Shown here: piece after piece, positions 16,592 through 26,101 of the stretch
How the letters are laid out: every line of letters starts with the position of its first letter
Position numbering within the stretch: position 1 is the stretch's first letter
Assembly: GCF_006483445.1 (NCBI RefSeq)
Contig: NZ_PPPT01000020.1
Span: forward strand, 1 to 49,875
DNA from: Bradyrhizobium guangdongense
GTDB taxonomy: Bacteria; Pseudomonadota; Alphaproteobacteria; Rhizobiales; Xanthobacteraceae
Length of the DNA: 49,875 nt
Reading direction: 5' to 3'
Position numbers and translations under genes: made by a program
The notes under the pieces: generated by a model
What the model was told of the DNA's origin: nothing
Databases searched by the model: none
The model's input: only the letters and a program-made list of their open reading frames with translations

Positions 16592-17404
16592 ATGCGTCAC
16601 CAGTACAGTCTTGCCCGGCTCCTTGCGTCCACCTCGCTGGTTGCGGCGCTGGCGGCGGGCCTCGGCGGCTGCACGGGGATGTCAAAAATTTCCGACAGCA
16701 TCACCGGCTCCATCAGCCCACGCGCGGAGGCCGCGCCGACCGATCCCGCGCGCGCCGCCGAGGTCTATGGCGAGCGCTACCGCGCCAATCCCAAGGATGC
16801 CGAGGCCGCACTCGCCTATGGCCAGGCGCTGCGCGCCAACGGCCAGCGGGCCCAGGCGGTCGCGGTGCTGGAGCAGGCGACCATCGCGCATCCCGGCAAC
16901 AAGACGCTGCTTGCGCTTTATGGCCGCGCGCTTGCCGACAACGGCAATTTTCAGACCGCTTTCGACGTGCTGTCGAAGGCGCATTCGCCCGACAATCCCG
17001 ACTGGCGCCTGCTCTCGGTGCAGGGCACCGCGCTCGACCAGATGGGCAAGCACGAGGATGCACGCCGCTATTATGTCAGCGCGCTGAAGCTCGCGCCCGG
17101 CGAGCCGAGCGTGCTGTCCAATCTCGGCCTGTCCTACATGCTGTCGCGGGACCTGCCCAAGGCCGAGGAGACGCTGCGACAGGCCTACGCCTCGCCGCGC
17201 GCCGGCACGCGGGTCCGGCAGAATCTCGGCCTCGTGGTGGGGCTGCAGGGGCGCTTTGCGGAGGCCGAGACCATCGTCAAGGCCGACCTGCCGCCCGACG
17301 AGGCCGCGGCGAATGTCGCTTATCTCAAGGACATGCTGAGCCGCAACGAAACGCCGTCCCGCGGCAAGCGGACGCCGGTTGCAGCCCTCAATCAGCAGGA
17401 TTGA
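16592..17404 (+). CDS. tadD: TadD-like TPR lipoprotein of the Tad pilus
   Basis: A 270-residue predicted outer-membrane or periplasmic lipoprotein with TPR repeats that acts as a pilotin-like assembly factor in Tad/Flp pilus systems. The signal peptide ends at lipobox LGGC with C27 as the lipidated cysteine. TPR units span about residues 50-225 (AEAALAYGQALRANGQRAQA and VLSNLGLSYMLSRDLPKAEE are clear). It is convergent with tadC, with a 139-base gap holding two small hairpins. Identification rests on TPR structure, lipobox and position at the edge of the tad locus. Confidence 0.85.
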   Translation: MRHQYSLARLLASTSLVAALAAGLGGCTGMSKISDSITGSISPRAEAAPTDPARAAEVYGERYRANPKDAEAALAYGQALRANGQRAQAVAVLEQATIAHPGNKTLLALYGRALADNGNFQTAFDVLSKAHSPDNPDWRLLSVQGTALDQMGKHEDARRYYVSALKLAPGEPSVLSNLGLSYMLSRDLPKAEETLRQAYASPRAGTRVRQNLGLVVGLQGRFAEAETIVKADLPPDEAAANVAYLKDMLSRNETPSRGKRTPVAALNQQD

Positions 17405-17478
17405 ACGAAACCCGCTGCCGGCGGCGCCGATGCGCCGCGATGCCGATTGTGCCCGCCAGATCAGATGCTTCGCAATAT

Positions 17479-17536
17479 CCGCCGGATCCTAAACCGGCGG
17501 CCGCCATCTACTGTGCATGGGGTTGTTTCCAACCCC
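17479..17536. terminator. Hairpins between convergent tadD and tadC
   Basis: Two stems lie in the convergent gap: CCGCCGG ... CCGGCGG (17479-17500) and GGGGTTG tttc CAACCCC (17519-17536). Neither carries a good T-run, so termination is plausible from position but not certain. Confidence 0.35.
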
Positions 17537-17543
17537 TTCTTCG

Positions 17544-18518
17544 TCAGTGCAGCTCGGAAACCTTGATACCGGTCGGTCCGAGAATGACGACGAACAACAC
17601 CGGCAGGAAGAACAGGATCATCGGCACGGTCAGTTTCGGCGGCAGCGCGGCGGCCTTCTTCTCGGCCTCGTTCATGCGCATGTCGCGGTTTTCCTGCGCC
17701 ATCACGCGCAAGGAATGGCCGAGCGGCGTGCCGTAGCGCTCCGCCTGCTGAAGCGCCAGACAGACCGATTTGACGCCCTCCAGCCCGGTGCGGCGCGCCA
17801 GGTTCTCATAGGCCACCTTGCGGTCCTGCAGGTAGGACAATTCGGCCGTGGTCAGCGTGAACTCTTCCGACAGCGCGATCGACTGTCCCACGATTTCGGT
17901 CGCGACCTTGCGGAACGCCATTTCGACCGACATGCCGGATTCGATGCAGATCAGCAGCAGGTCGAGCGCGTCGGGAAAGGCGCGCTTGATCGAGAGCTGG
18001 CGTTTCGAGATCGCGTTGCGCAGGAACAGCATCGGCGCCTGCAGGCCGAGATAGGCCGCACCGACGCAGAGGCCGATCTTGATCGGCAGCGACTGCTCCA
18101 TATGCGCGATCAGGAAGATGTAGAGGACAGAGCCGACGAACAGCACCAGCGGCGCCACCATACGGGCGAACAGGAAGGTGATGTAGGGCGCCTGGCCGCG
18201 ATAGCCGGCCATGATGAGCTTGTCGCGGGCGGCTTCCTGCGCCAGCCATTTGGTGAGGTTGAAGTCCTCGACGACCTTGGAGACGAGCTGCTTCGGCGTC
18301 TGGCGCAGCGAAACCTTCTCGTTCTTGGCGAGCCGGTCGCGCTCGCGCTGACGAATGCGCTCACGCTCGCTCGCCACCGCCTTCATGCGCTTGGCGAGGC
18401 CTTCGCCGGCCAACAGCGGCGTGATCAGCGTGTAGACGGTGGCGCTGGCGGCGATCGCCGCCAGAAACATCGCGATGAAGCGGGCGTCATGCAGTTTAGC
18501 GACGAGGAACTCGACCAT
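17544..18518 (-). CDS. tadC: Tad pilus inner-membrane platform protein TadC (T2SF domain)
   Basis: A 324-residue type II secretion F-domain protein; with TadB it forms the inner-membrane platform on which the CpaF ATPase acts to polymerise Flp pilin. Membrane segments are visible near the N-terminus (about residues 15-35), in the middle (IAYITFLFARMVAPLVLFVG region) and at the C-terminus (LTVPMILFFLPVLFVVILG). The T2SF region lies around residues 150-290. It is the last gene of the minus-strand run, 9 bases after tadB. Confidence 0.93.
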   Translation of the reverse strand: MVEFLVAKLHDARFIAMFLAAIAASATVYTLITPLLAGEGLAKRMKAVASERERIRQRERDRLAKNEKVSLRQTPKQLVSKVVEDFNLTKWLAQEAARDKLIMAGYRGQAPYITFLFARMVAPLVLFVGSVLYIFLIAHMEQSLPIKIGLCVGAAYLGLQAPMLFLRNAISKRQLSIKRAFPDALDLLLICIESGMSVEMAFRKVATEIVGQSIALSEEFTLTTAELSYLQDRKVAYENLARRTGLEGVKSVCLALQQAERYGTPLGHSLRVMAQENRDMRMNEAEKKAAALPPKLTVPMILFFLPVLFVVILGPTGIKVSELH

Positions 18519-18527
18519 ACGGCACCA

Positions 18528-19505
18528 TCAGAAGTCGAAGTTGATCATTTTCTTCATCACCATGATTCCGATCGCCATCCAGACCACGCAACCGACCAGC
18601 ATGAGCTGTCCGGTGGGGTGGGTCCAAAGGATCGAGATGTAGCCGGGCGTGGTGAGGTAGACGAGGAACATGACGATAGGCGGCAGCGAACCGATGATGC
18701 CGGCGGACGCCTTGGCTTCCATCGACATCGCCTGGATCTTCTCTTTCATCTTCTTGCGGTCGCGCAGCACCTTGGAGAGGTTGCCGAGCGCTTCGGAGAG
18801 GTTGCCGCCGGATTTCTGCTGGATCGAGATGACGATGCCGAAGAAGTTCGCTTCCGGCAGCGGCATGCGGTCGTACAGGCGCGTACAGGCCTCGCCGAGC
18901 GGCATGCCGATCGCCTGCGTCTCGATGATGGCCAGGAACTCGCTGCGCAGCGGCTCCGGCGAATCGGCTGCGACGACCTTGATCGATTCGAACAGCGGCA
19001 GGCCTGCCTTGATGCCGCGGACGATGACGTCGACGGCGTCCGGCAGCGCCTTCAGGAACTTCGCCTCGCGCCGCTTCTTCAGGAAGCTGAGCATCCAGCG
19101 CGGCAGGCCAAAACCCGCGGCAAAGGCAAGACCGACGGCGCCGAGCAGGCCGCCGCCGCCGAAGGTCACCAAGAAGAAGAATGCGCCCGCCAGCACGGCG
19201 GACACGACGTAGAATTTCTTCGGCGTCCAGTCGAGGCCCGCCTGCGACAGGCGAACGGGCAGCGGAACGCGCTTTTCCTGCTGGCGCCGGGCCTCGAGAT
19301 CCTTGAGCGAGGTCTCGACCTGCTCGCGTCGCGAGCGCTGGCTCTTCTCGGCTTGCCGCGCCGTGGTGGGTTCGGTCCGCGCGACGGAGGCGCGGCGGCT
19401 TTCGGCCTTCCGTTCGCCCGAGAGCATCGGATACAGGAACACCCACGCGATGCCGCCGACGGCGGCGGTCGCGAGGAAGGAGAGGGCGAGCACTTGCATG
19501 TTCAT
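18528..19505 (-). CDS. tadB: Tad pilus inner-membrane platform protein TadB
   Basis: A 325-residue T2SF-domain protein, partner of TadC. An N-terminal membrane segment (MNMQVLALSFLATAAVGGIAWVFLYPML), a charged linker (about residues 30-85), two central membrane spans and a C-terminal pair (FLVYLTTPGY and LMLVGCVVWMAIGIMVM) follow the known TadB topology. GAGGG before the ATG supports the start. The gap to cpaF is 13 bases. Confidence 0.93.
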   Translation of the reverse strand: MNMQVLALSFLATAAVGGIAWVFLYPMLSGERKAESRRASVARTEPTTARQAEKSQRSRREQVETSLKDLEARRQQEKRVPLPVRLSQAGLDWTPKKFYVVSAVLAGAFFFLVTFGGGGLLGAVGLAFAAGFGLPRWMLSFLKKRREAKFLKALPDAVDVIVRGIKAGLPLFESIKVVAADSPEPLRSEFLAIIETQAIGMPLGEACTRLYDRMPLPEANFFGIVISIQQKSGGNLSEALGNLSKVLRDRKKMKEKIQAMSMEAKASAGIIGSLPPIVMFLVYLTTPGYISILWTHPTGQLMLVGCVVWMAIGIMVMKKMINFDF

Positions 19506-19518
19506 GGCGCGCTATCCC

Positions 19519-20982
19519 TCAGGCCTTCGACGCCACTTCCGCCGCATCGAGCGCGGCGGCAAGGCGTTTCTCTTCGCCGTAGTAGCGGGCGCGTTCCCAG
19601 AAGCGCGGACGGCCGATGCCGGTCGAGCGGTGCCGGCCAATGATCTTGCCGTTGGCGTCCTCGCCCATCAGGTCGTAGATGAAGATGTCCTGCGTGATGA
19701 TGGTGTCGCCTTCCATGCCCATCACCTCGGTGATGTGGGTGATGCGGCGCGAGCCGTCGCGCAGGCGCGCGGCCTGGATGATGACGTCGATCGAGGCGCA
19801 GATCATCTCGCGAATCGTCCGCGACGGCAGCGAGAAGCCGCCCATCGTGATCATGGATTCGCAGCGCGACAGCGCTTCGCGGGGGTTGTTGGCGTGCAGC
19901 GTGCCCATCGAGCCGTCATGGCCGGTGTTCATGGCCTGCAGCAGGTCGAAGGCTTCGGGTCCGCGGACCTCGCCGACGATAATGCGTTCGGGACGCATAC
20001 GCAGGCAGTTGCGCACCAGTTCGCGCATCGTCACCTGGCCTTCGCCTTCGATATTGGGCGGGCGGGTTTCGAGGCGGACCACGTGCGGCTGCTGGAGCTG
20101 GAGCTCGGCGGCGTCCTCGCAGGTGATGACGCGCTCGTCGTGCTCGATATAGTTGGTCATGCAGTTGAGCAGCGTCGTCTTGCCCGAGCCGGTACCTCCG
20201 GAGATCAGAACGTTGCAGCGGCTGCGGCCGATGATCTGCAGGATCTCCGCGCCTTCGGGGGTGATGGCGCCGAACTTGACGAGCTGATCGAGCGTCAGCT
20301 TGTCCTTCTTGAACTTACGAATGGTGAGTGCGGGGCCGTCGATCGACAGCGGCGGCACGATGGCGTTGACGCGGGAGCCGTCGGCGAGGCGCGCGTCGCA
20401 GATCGGCGAGGATTCGTCGACGCGCCGGCCGACCTGGCTGACGATGCGCTGGCAGATATTGAGGAGCTGCTGGTTGTCGCGGAAGCGAATACCGGTGCGC
20501 TGGATCTTGCCGCCGACTTCGATGAAGACGGTGTTGGCGCCGTTGACCATGATGTCGGCGATGTCGTCGCGCGACAGCAGCGGCTCGAGCGGGCCGTAAC
20601 CGAGCACGTCGTTGCAGATGTCGTCGAGCAGCTCTTCCTGCTCGGCGATCGACATCACGATGTTCTTGATCGCGATGATCTCGTTGACGATGTCGCGGAT
20701 TTCCTCGCGCGCGGACTCCGAATCGAGCTTGGCGAGCTGGGCGAGGTCGATGGCCTCGATCAGCGCACCGAAGATCGTCGCCTTGACCTCGTAATAATTG
20801 TCCGAGCGGCGGTTTTCCATGGCCGGTGCGGGCCGGGACGGCGCGAGCGGCGGCGAGGCGACGGCCGGCGGAGGCGGCGCGCGCGAAACGGCCGGCGCCG
20901 GAGCCGCTTGAGGCTCTGGCGACCCGGCGCCGGGCTTGGGGGCCCGAAAATCGGTGTCTGTTCCGCTACGCTTACCGAACAC
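19519..20982 (-). CDS. cpaF: CpaF/TadA pilus assembly ATPase
   Basis: A 487-residue secretion ATPase of the GspE/VirB11 superfamily that drives Tad pilus assembly. The N-terminal ~60 residues are a Pro/Ala-rich linker. The Walker A motif GGTGSGKTT is at about 262-270, with Asp/His boxes and a Walker B region (ERIIVGEVRGPEAFDLLQAM) downstream. The start codon is GTG with AAGGAG upstream. It sits between cpaE (20-base gap) and tadB (13-base gap) in the same transcript. Confidence 0.95.
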   Translation of the reverse strand: MFGKRSGTDTDFRAPKPGAGSPEPQAAPAPAVSRAPPPPAVASPPLAPSRPAPAMENRRSDNYYEVKATIFGALIEAIDLAQLAKLDSESAREEIRDIVNEIIAIKNIVMSIAEQEELLDDICNDVLGYGPLEPLLSRDDIADIMVNGANTVFIEVGGKIQRTGIRFRDNQQLLNICQRIVSQVGRRVDESSPICDARLADGSRVNAIVPPLSIDGPALTIRKFKKDKLTLDQLVKFGAITPEGAEILQIIGRSRCNVLISGGTGSGKTTLLNCMTNYIEHDERVITCEDAAELQLQQPHVVRLETRPPNIEGEGQVTMRELVRNCLRMRPERIIVGEVRGPEAFDLLQAMNTGHDGSMGTLHANNPREALSRCESMITMGGFSLPSRTIREMICASIDVIIQAARLRDGSRRITHITEVMGMEGDTIITQDIFIYDLMGEDANGKIIGRHRSTGIGRPRFWERARYYGEEKRLAAALDAAEVASKA

Positions 20983-21002
20983 TTAACGACTCCTTGCGGC
21001 GG

Positions 21003-22271
21003 CTATTTTCCCCGCAACTTCTCAATCAGAGGTGAAAGGAAAGACGACCTTTGCTTCTTGCTCTCGCTGCGGCCGGTCAGGCGCTGCGCGATCTGGAGGA
21101 ACATCTCGATCGACTTGTGATTGGCCGAGATTTCCGCGATCATTTGGCCGTTATTGGCCGCGGAACCGAAGGTTTGCGGCTCGAACGGGATCGACACCAC
21201 CGGCTGGCACTCGATCGCCTTGGCGAACTCGGCGGCGGCGATTTCTGGCCGTTTCGGCACGCCGACCTGGTTCAGGCAGTACAGCGGCGGCCGGTCGTTG
21301 GGACGGGAGGCCTTCAGGAGGTCGAACAGGTTCTTGGTGTTGCGCAGGTTCGCGAGGTCAGGCGCTGCCACGATCAAGATGTCGTCGGCTGCGATCAGGG
21401 CGCGCTTGGTCCAGCCGGTCCATTGATGCGGGACGTCCAGCACGATGCAGGGCATGGTCGAGCGCAGCGTATCGAACACGGCGTCGAAGGCGTCGGTGCC
21501 GAAATCATAGACCCGGTCGAGCGTTGCAGGCGCCGCCAGCAGGCTCAGATGGTCGGTGCATTTCGACAGCAGCCGGTCCATGAAGGCGGTATCGACGCGA
21601 TCCGGCGAGAACACGGCGTCCGCAATGCCCTGCGGCGGGTCCTGGTTGTAGTCGAGCCCGGCGGTGCCGAAGGCGAGGTCGAGATCGGCGACGACGGCGT
21701 CCATCGCGAGGTCGCGGGCGATCGCCCAGGCGACGTTATGGGCGATGGTCGACGCGCCGACGCCGCCCTTGGCGCCGACCACGGCGATGATGCGGCCGAC
21801 CGCCTTGGCTTCAGGCGCCGAGAACAGGTTGCAGATCGAGCGGACGACGTCGATCGGGCCGACCGGGGCCAGCACGTAGTCGCTGACGCCACGGCGCACC
21901 AGCTCGCGATAGAGCGCGACGTCGTTGACGCGGCCGATCACGATGACGCGGGTACCGGCGTCGCAAACGGTGGCGAGCTGGTCGAGCCCGCCCAGGATGT
22001 CGGTGCGGGCATCGGCCTCCAGCACGATCACGTTCGGCGTCGGCGCGGTGCGGTAGGCTTCGATCGCGGCAGCCATGCCGCCCATCTGGATCTTCAGATG
22101 GGCCTTGCCGAGGCGGCGGTCCTCGCCGGCCGACTGCACGGCCGCGGCCGTTTCGACGGTCTCGCAGAAGGCCTGCACCGACACGCGGGGCGCGGGCGCA
22201 ATATGCTCCTCGACCGGCGGCGGCGCGGCCTGCGGCTGCTCTTCCTGAGTCTGGCGCGCGTAGCTGATCAT
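21003..22271 (-). CDS. cpaE: CpaE/TadZ pilus localisation ATPase
   Basis: A 422-residue ParA/MinD-like protein that places the pilus machinery at the cell pole in Tad systems. The N-terminal part (about residues 60-160) is receiver-like without clear phosphoacceptor surroundings. The ATPase domain begins with a deviant Walker A, GAKGGVGASTIA, where the terminal lysine of the MinD form is alanine, a usual feature of CpaE/TadZ. The ATG overlaps the cpaD stop in an ATGA arrangement. Confidence 0.93.
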   Translation of the reverse strand: MISYARQTQEEQPQAAPPPVEEHIAPAPRVSVQAFCETVETAAAVQSAGEDRRLGKAHLKIQMGGMAAAIEAYRTAPTPNVIVLEADARTDILGGLDQLATVCDAGTRVIVIGRVNDVALYRELVRRGVSDYVLAPVGPIDVVRSICNLFSAPEAKAVGRIIAVVGAKGGVGASTIAHNVAWAIARDLAMDAVVADLDLAFGTAGLDYNQDPPQGIADAVFSPDRVDTAFMDRLLSKCTDHLSLLAAPATLDRVYDFGTDAFDAVFDTLRSTMPCIVLDVPHQWTGWTKRALIAADDILIVAAPDLANLRNTKNLFDLLKASRPNDRPPLYCLNQVGVPKRPEIAAAEFAKAIECQPVVSIPFEPQTFGSAANNGQMIAEISANHKSIEMFLQIAQRLTGRSESKKQRSSFLSPLIEKLRGK

Positions 22272-23005
22272 TTGCCGGTGTCGCTCAGTTTGGCCTTCTC
22301 GGCTTCTGGATAGGTGGTGGTCGTCGGCGTGCCCTTGCGGTACTTCTCGAAGGCCGCGTTACGACGCATCGTGTAGGCTGGCGTTTCGGGCCGCGGCTGC
22401 TCGAGATCCGACGGATTGTCGATCATCGCAGCGAGGTTGCGTTGCGCGGCGCAGCCGAAATTGTAGTACGACTTGTTCTCGTACCAGCTCTTGTTCTTGA
22501 TCGAGGGGCCGAGGTCCTCCGGCCATACGCCGCAGGGGCCGGCCACCGCCGCGATCTTCGAATAGGTCAGCCGGATCGGCGGCAGGAAGCGGGAATCCTC
22601 GGGGCGATAGCGCCGCACCATGACACCGCGCGGCGGGACGCCGGCTGCCGCCAGCATCGCCTGGATCTCGCGCAGCGAGTCCGCCGCCGCGCGTTCGTTC
22701 GGCGTGCCGGAGGGAACGTCGACATGGATCGCGCCGGTGCCCTCATGCAGCCAGGTCGAGGCGACGCCCATGACGTCGGCACGCTGGGCCGCGGTCAGGC
22801 CGCCGCGCGCATGGCCGACGAACACGACGATGGAACGGTTTTGCTCCTCGATCGCGATCGGGTGACGCTGCTTGTAGTCGTCGGGAATCGAGGCGGTGAT
22901 CTCGGGTTCGGTGTGGGTACACGCGCCGAGCGCCATGGCGATGCCGACGAGCGCGAGGCCGAGGCGGGCGGCGCGCTTGCGATCGAGGGTTGGTATTGCG
23001 GTCAT
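22268..23005 (-). CDS. cpaD: CpaD pilus assembly lipoprotein
   Basis: A 245-residue CpaD-family lipoprotein that works at the outer membrane with the CpaC secretin. The lipobox LGAC gives C29 as the lipidated residue. The CpaD core includes the RVVFVGHARGGLTAAQRADV-type segment and a C-terminal region with GCAAQRNLAAMIDNPSDLEQPR, a hallmark of the family. The ATG at 23005 is preferred over a TTG two codons upstream. It overlaps cpaE by 4 bases and follows cpaC after 20 bases. Confidence 0.92.
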   Translation of the reverse strand: MTAIPTLDRKRAARLGLALVGIAMALGACTHTEPEITASIPDDYKQRHPIAIEEQNRSIVVFVGHARGGLTAAQRADVMGVASTWLHEGTGAIHVDVPSGTPNERAAADSLREIQAMLAAAGVPPRGVMVRRYRPEDSRFLPPIRLTYSKIAAVAGPCGVWPEDLGPSIKNKSWYENKSYYNFGCAAQRNLAAMIDNPSDLEQPRPETPAYTMRRNAAFEKYRKGTPTTTTYPEAEKAKLSDTGK

Positions 23006-23025
23006 TGTCAAGTTCCCGTTCCGCC

Positions 23026-24504
23026 TCAGTCGGTGATGAAGCCGTAGGTGCCGCGATAATTGCGCGCCGGGTCGGTCCGGCGGGGCACGCCATAGATGCG
23101 GTTGATGTTGCCGAGCAGTTCTGCCTGCGGATCCGGGGGCGCCGCGAAGCCATCATCCGGGCGCGACAGGTCCTTCTGCGCGACCGCGCGGACGACGTAG
23201 GGGGTCACCAGCACCATCAGCTCGGTCTGGTTGTTGACGTAGTCGCGGCTGCGGAACAGCGATCCGAGCAGCGGCACCTGCATCAGGCCGGGCAATCCGT
23301 TGATCGCCTGCTTGGTTTGCTCCTGGATCAGGCCGGCCATCGCCATCGAGCCGCCGGAGGGAATTTCCAGTGTGGTCTCGGCACGGCGGGTCTTGATCGA
23401 GGGCACGGTGAGCGAGTTGACCGCGGTCGAGGTGACGGCCTGCGACAGCGTGATCGAGTTCTCGTTCGACAGCTCCGACACTTCCGTCATCACGCGCAGG
23501 CTGATGCGGCCTTCGGTCATCACGACCGGGGTGAAGTTGAGGGAGATGCCGAACTTCTTGAAGCTGATCTGAGTGGTACAGACATGCGTGGTGGGATCGC
23601 ACGCATAGCCTGCCGGAACCGGGAATTCGCCGCCGGCGATGAAGGTCGCGGATTCGCCCGAGATCGCGGTGAGGTTCGGCTCGGCGAGGGTGCGCACGAC
23701 GCCGGCGCTCTCCATCGCGCGCAGCGTCGCCGTCACCGACGGCGTCGTCCCGAACGAGGTGGTGAGGTTGTTGCCGGAGACCAAATTGCGGCCATAGGCC
23801 GTGAACGGGTTGGAGTTGGTGAAGTTCACCACCGCCGTGCCGTAATTGAGGTTGGCGGAGAGGTCGATGCCGAGCTGCTTGATGATGTTGCGCGCGACCT
23901 CGGCGACCGTCACCTTGAGCATGACCTGGTCGCGGCCGCGAACCACGATCGAGTTCACCACCTTGTCGGCGCCACCGGCAAGGCGTGCGGCAAGGTCGTT
24001 GGCCTGCTGCGCCTCGATGGGGCTCGCCGCGACGCCGGTCAGGATGACGCCTTCGCCGAGGCCGTCGATCAGGATGTCCGAATTGGGGGCGACCTGCTTG
24101 AGCGCGGCGCGGACGCCGTTGAGGTCGCGCTTGACCGCGATGTCATAGGCCGCGATCTGCTGACCGGCGGAATCGAAGAACACGATGTTGGTCTGGCCGA
24201 CGGCCGCGCCGATGATGTAGGCGCGCTGCGCCGAGCGCACGACCGCATTGGCGATCTTGGGGTCGGCCACCAGCACGTCCTTGATGTCGCGCGGCAGGTC
24301 GATCACGATCGACTTGCCGACGCCGAGCGACAGGAAACGCGCGTTCATCTGGCCGTCGGCGGCCGAGACCTGCGGCACCGGGCGATAATCGGCGGCGATC
24401 ACCGGTGTCAGCACCGGGTTGAGAGCGAGCGTGGTCGCGGCGGAAATCGACAGGGCGCGAACCATCATGGTCCGCAAGCTCGCCGTGGTGACCCTGCACT
24501 TCAT
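23026..24504 (-). CDS. cpaC: CpaC/RcpA outer-membrane secretin of the Tad pilus
   Basis: A 492-residue secretin forming the outer-membrane channel for the Flp pilus. After a long signal peptide (to about residue 38, VIAAD), there is a pilus-assembly N domain (about 45-130, the IVIDLPRDIKDVLVADPKIA segment), a BON-like region and the secretin domain with the C-terminal signature LPGLMQVPLLGSLFRSRDY followed by TELMVLVTPYVV. Three starts are possible: GTG 24525 (overlapping the cpaB stop), ATG 24519 and ATG 24504; the last has GAGG at a suitable distance and was chosen, but the choice is not firm. Confidence 0.92.
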   Translation of the reverse strand: MKCRVTTASLRTMMVRALSISAATTLALNPVLTPVIAADYRPVPQVSAADGQMNARFLSLGVGKSIVIDLPRDIKDVLVADPKIANAVVRSAQRAYIIGAAVGQTNIVFFDSAGQQIAAYDIAVKRDLNGVRAALKQVAPNSDILIDGLGEGVILTGVAASPIEAQQANDLAARLAGGADKVVNSIVVRGRDQVMLKVTVAEVARNIIKQLGIDLSANLNYGTAVVNFTNSNPFTAYGRNLVSGNNLTTSFGTTPSVTATLRAMESAGVVRTLAEPNLTAISGESATFIAGGEFPVPAGYACDPTTHVCTTQISFKKFGISLNFTPVVMTEGRISLRVMTEVSELSNENSITLSQAVTSTAVNSLTVPSIKTRRAETTLEIPSGGSMAMAGLIQEQTKQAINGLPGLMQVPLLGSLFRSRDYVNNQTELMVLVTPYVVRAVAQKDLSRPDDGFAAPPDPQAELLGNINRIYGVPRRTDPARNYRGTYGFITD

Positions 24505-24521
24505 ATCGAAAGTCCTCATCG

Positions 24522-25325
24522 TCACTTCTGTGCCGTCATCTGGCTCGGGATGCCGAACCGGATGATCGAAATGCTCTCGCCGCGCTTGCGTGAAGGCTCA
24601 TCCGACGCGGGTTCCTTGGCGTTGACGTCGGCGATGCTGCGGAGCGCCATCGACAGCGTGCCGCTCTGGCGGGCGCGGGCGAGCGTCTCGGTCTGCTCCG
24701 GCTTGAGCTCGAGCAGCACGGTCCGGCCGACGACGGCGTTCTGGCCGTCCTTTTCCTTCGGCGCCTGGTCGATCGCGAGCACGCGGATGTTGGACAGCAC
24801 CACCTCGGCGGTGATGAGGTCGCTGGCCGAGCCGGCGCGATCCGGATTCTTGTCGCGCCGGACCAAGAGGATGTCGACGCGGTCGTTGGGCAGGATGAAG
24901 CCGCCGGCGCCGGTCTCGGGCGAAATCTCGGTGGCGACGGCGCGCATGCCGCTCGGCAGGATCGCGGCCATGAAGCCCGAGCCCTCGGCCTTGACCAGCT
25001 TCTGGTCGCGGATCGGCTCACCCTGGATGAAGGGGGCGCGCGCGATCGCGCCGACGACCTGGGTGTTGCCGTCCGGGCGATCGTTGCGGCGAATGAAGGT
25101 GGCGCTGGCGGTCGCGGCCGGCCAGGTCTGCCACTGGACGTCTTCCGGCTTGACGGGTTGACCGAGGCCGATGTCGTTCTTGGCGACGAGGACGTCGATG
25201 GTGGGAAGCTGGACGACCGGGGCGGCGGGAGGGGGAGCGGAATTGTCGGAACCGCTCGCAAGGTACGCGGCGATGCCGCCGGCACCGATAGCGACCGTCA
25301 GTACGACAATGCGTGCGGTATTCAT
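24522..25325 (-). CDS. cpaB: CpaB/RcpC pilus assembly protein
   Basis: A 267-residue CpaB/RcpC protein with an N-terminal membrane anchor (about residues 5-22), a SAF domain (about 45-115, IDVLVAKNDIGLGQPVKPED), and the RcpC domain. It is thought to help stabilise or dock the secretin. The ATG at 25325 has GGGAAG eight bases upstream; a GTG three codons earlier is possible. It is the first gene of the seven-gene minus-strand run ending at tadC. Confidence 0.92.
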   Translation of the reverse strand: MNTARIVVLTVAIGAGGIAAYLASGSDNSAPPPAAPVVQLPTIDVLVAKNDIGLGQPVKPEDVQWQTWPAATASATFIRRNDRPDGNTQVVGAIARAPFIQGEPIRDQKLVKAEGSGFMAAILPSGMRAVATEISPETGAGGFILPNDRVDILLVRRDKNPDRAGSASDLITAEVVLSNIRVLAIDQAPKEKDGQNAVVGRTVLLELKPEQTETLARARQSGTLSMALRSIADVNAKEPASDEPSRKRGESISIIRFGIPSQMTAQK

Positions 25326-25427
25326 ACGCTTCACTTCCCAACTAAACGCCGCGACGCTGCCGCCGCCGTGGTCGCAGTTGAGCAGTTATTCGTCAAAGCA
25401 TGGTTAATGAGGCGTATCTAAATCGGC

Positions 25428-25442
25428 TTAACGCCGGGTTAC
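25428..25442 (-). promoter_or_regulatory. CtrA-like half-site pair upstream of cpaB
   Basis: On the plus strand this reads TTAA-N7-TTAC, so from the cpaB side GTAA-N7-TTAA, one base from the CtrA consensus. It is 103 bases upstream of the cpaB start and 11 bases past the cpaA stop. It is a weak motif on its own. Confidence 0.3.
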
Positions 25443-25452
25443 CCCGGTAGGC

Positions 25453-25977
25453 TCAGCGCATGGCGAGGTGAGCGAGATCAATCGCCTTCACCCATTCCGT
25501 CTCCGGATAGACCAGCAACGCCCCGAGCGCGAGCGCGATGCCGTAGGGGATGCCGGTCTCCTTGGCGTGCAGCCGGGCGAGCCAGGCCTGCCCGGCAAGC
25601 CCGAACGGCAACGGCCATTGCCGGAACTGGAGCAGGAGCAGGGTGAGCGCGCCGCCGAACAACGAGGCGTAGAGCGCGAAATCCATCAGATGGGCAAAGC
25701 CGAACCAAAGCGCGACGGCGGCTGCGACTTTCGCATCGCCGCCACCGACCCAGCCCATCGCAAAGCAGGTGAACGTCACGGCCAGCACCAGCGCGCCGGC
25801 GCCGACATGGGTCAGCACGTCGTAGGGCGCCATGCCGCCCGCGAGCGCGACCACGAAGAAGCCGGCGACCAGCGCCAGCGACACGCGGTTCGAGATCGTC
25901 ATCGTGAACAGGTCGCTCGCCGCGGCGAAAGCCATCAGGGCCGGAAAGAGCATGAGGCGTGCGATGTCGAGGATCAT
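25453..25977 (-). CDS. cpaA: CpaA/TadV prepilin peptidase (A24 family)
   Basis: A 174-residue membrane aspartyl protease that processes the Flp prepilin and the TadE-like pseudopilins. The two catalytic aspartates are visible: D22 in AASDLFTM and D81 in the GGGD motif (WVGGGDAK). About six hydrophobic helices fill the protein. It lacks the N-terminal methylase domain of classical PilD, as usual for TadV. It lies upstream of cpaB, with a 127-base gap holding a possible promoter. Confidence 0.93.
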   Translation of the reverse strand: MILDIARLMLFPALMAFAAASDLFTMTISNRVSLALVAGFFVVALAGGMAPYDVLTHVGAGALVLAVTFTCFAMGWVGGGDAKVAAAVALWFGFAHLMDFALYASLFGGALTLLLLQFRQWPLPFGLAGQAWLARLHAKETGIPYGIALALGALLVYPETEWVKAIDLAHLAMR

Positions 25978-26101
25978 GGGCTGCTTCTTGGGGCCGTGCG
26001 TGTGGCGCGGGATCGGAGCGTCGCCGAATTCTAGCCGCCAGTGCTAAACAAACCGAAAATGGAGGACGGCTCGTTTGGTCGCGGAACCCGTGGGGCCGTT
26101 T

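Noticed and set aside
17517..25161. Several plus-strand frames of 400-720 codons across the tad locus
   Set aside because: They are mirror frames of tadC, tadB, cpaF, cpaE, cpaD and cpaC, with no motifs or ribosome binding sites.
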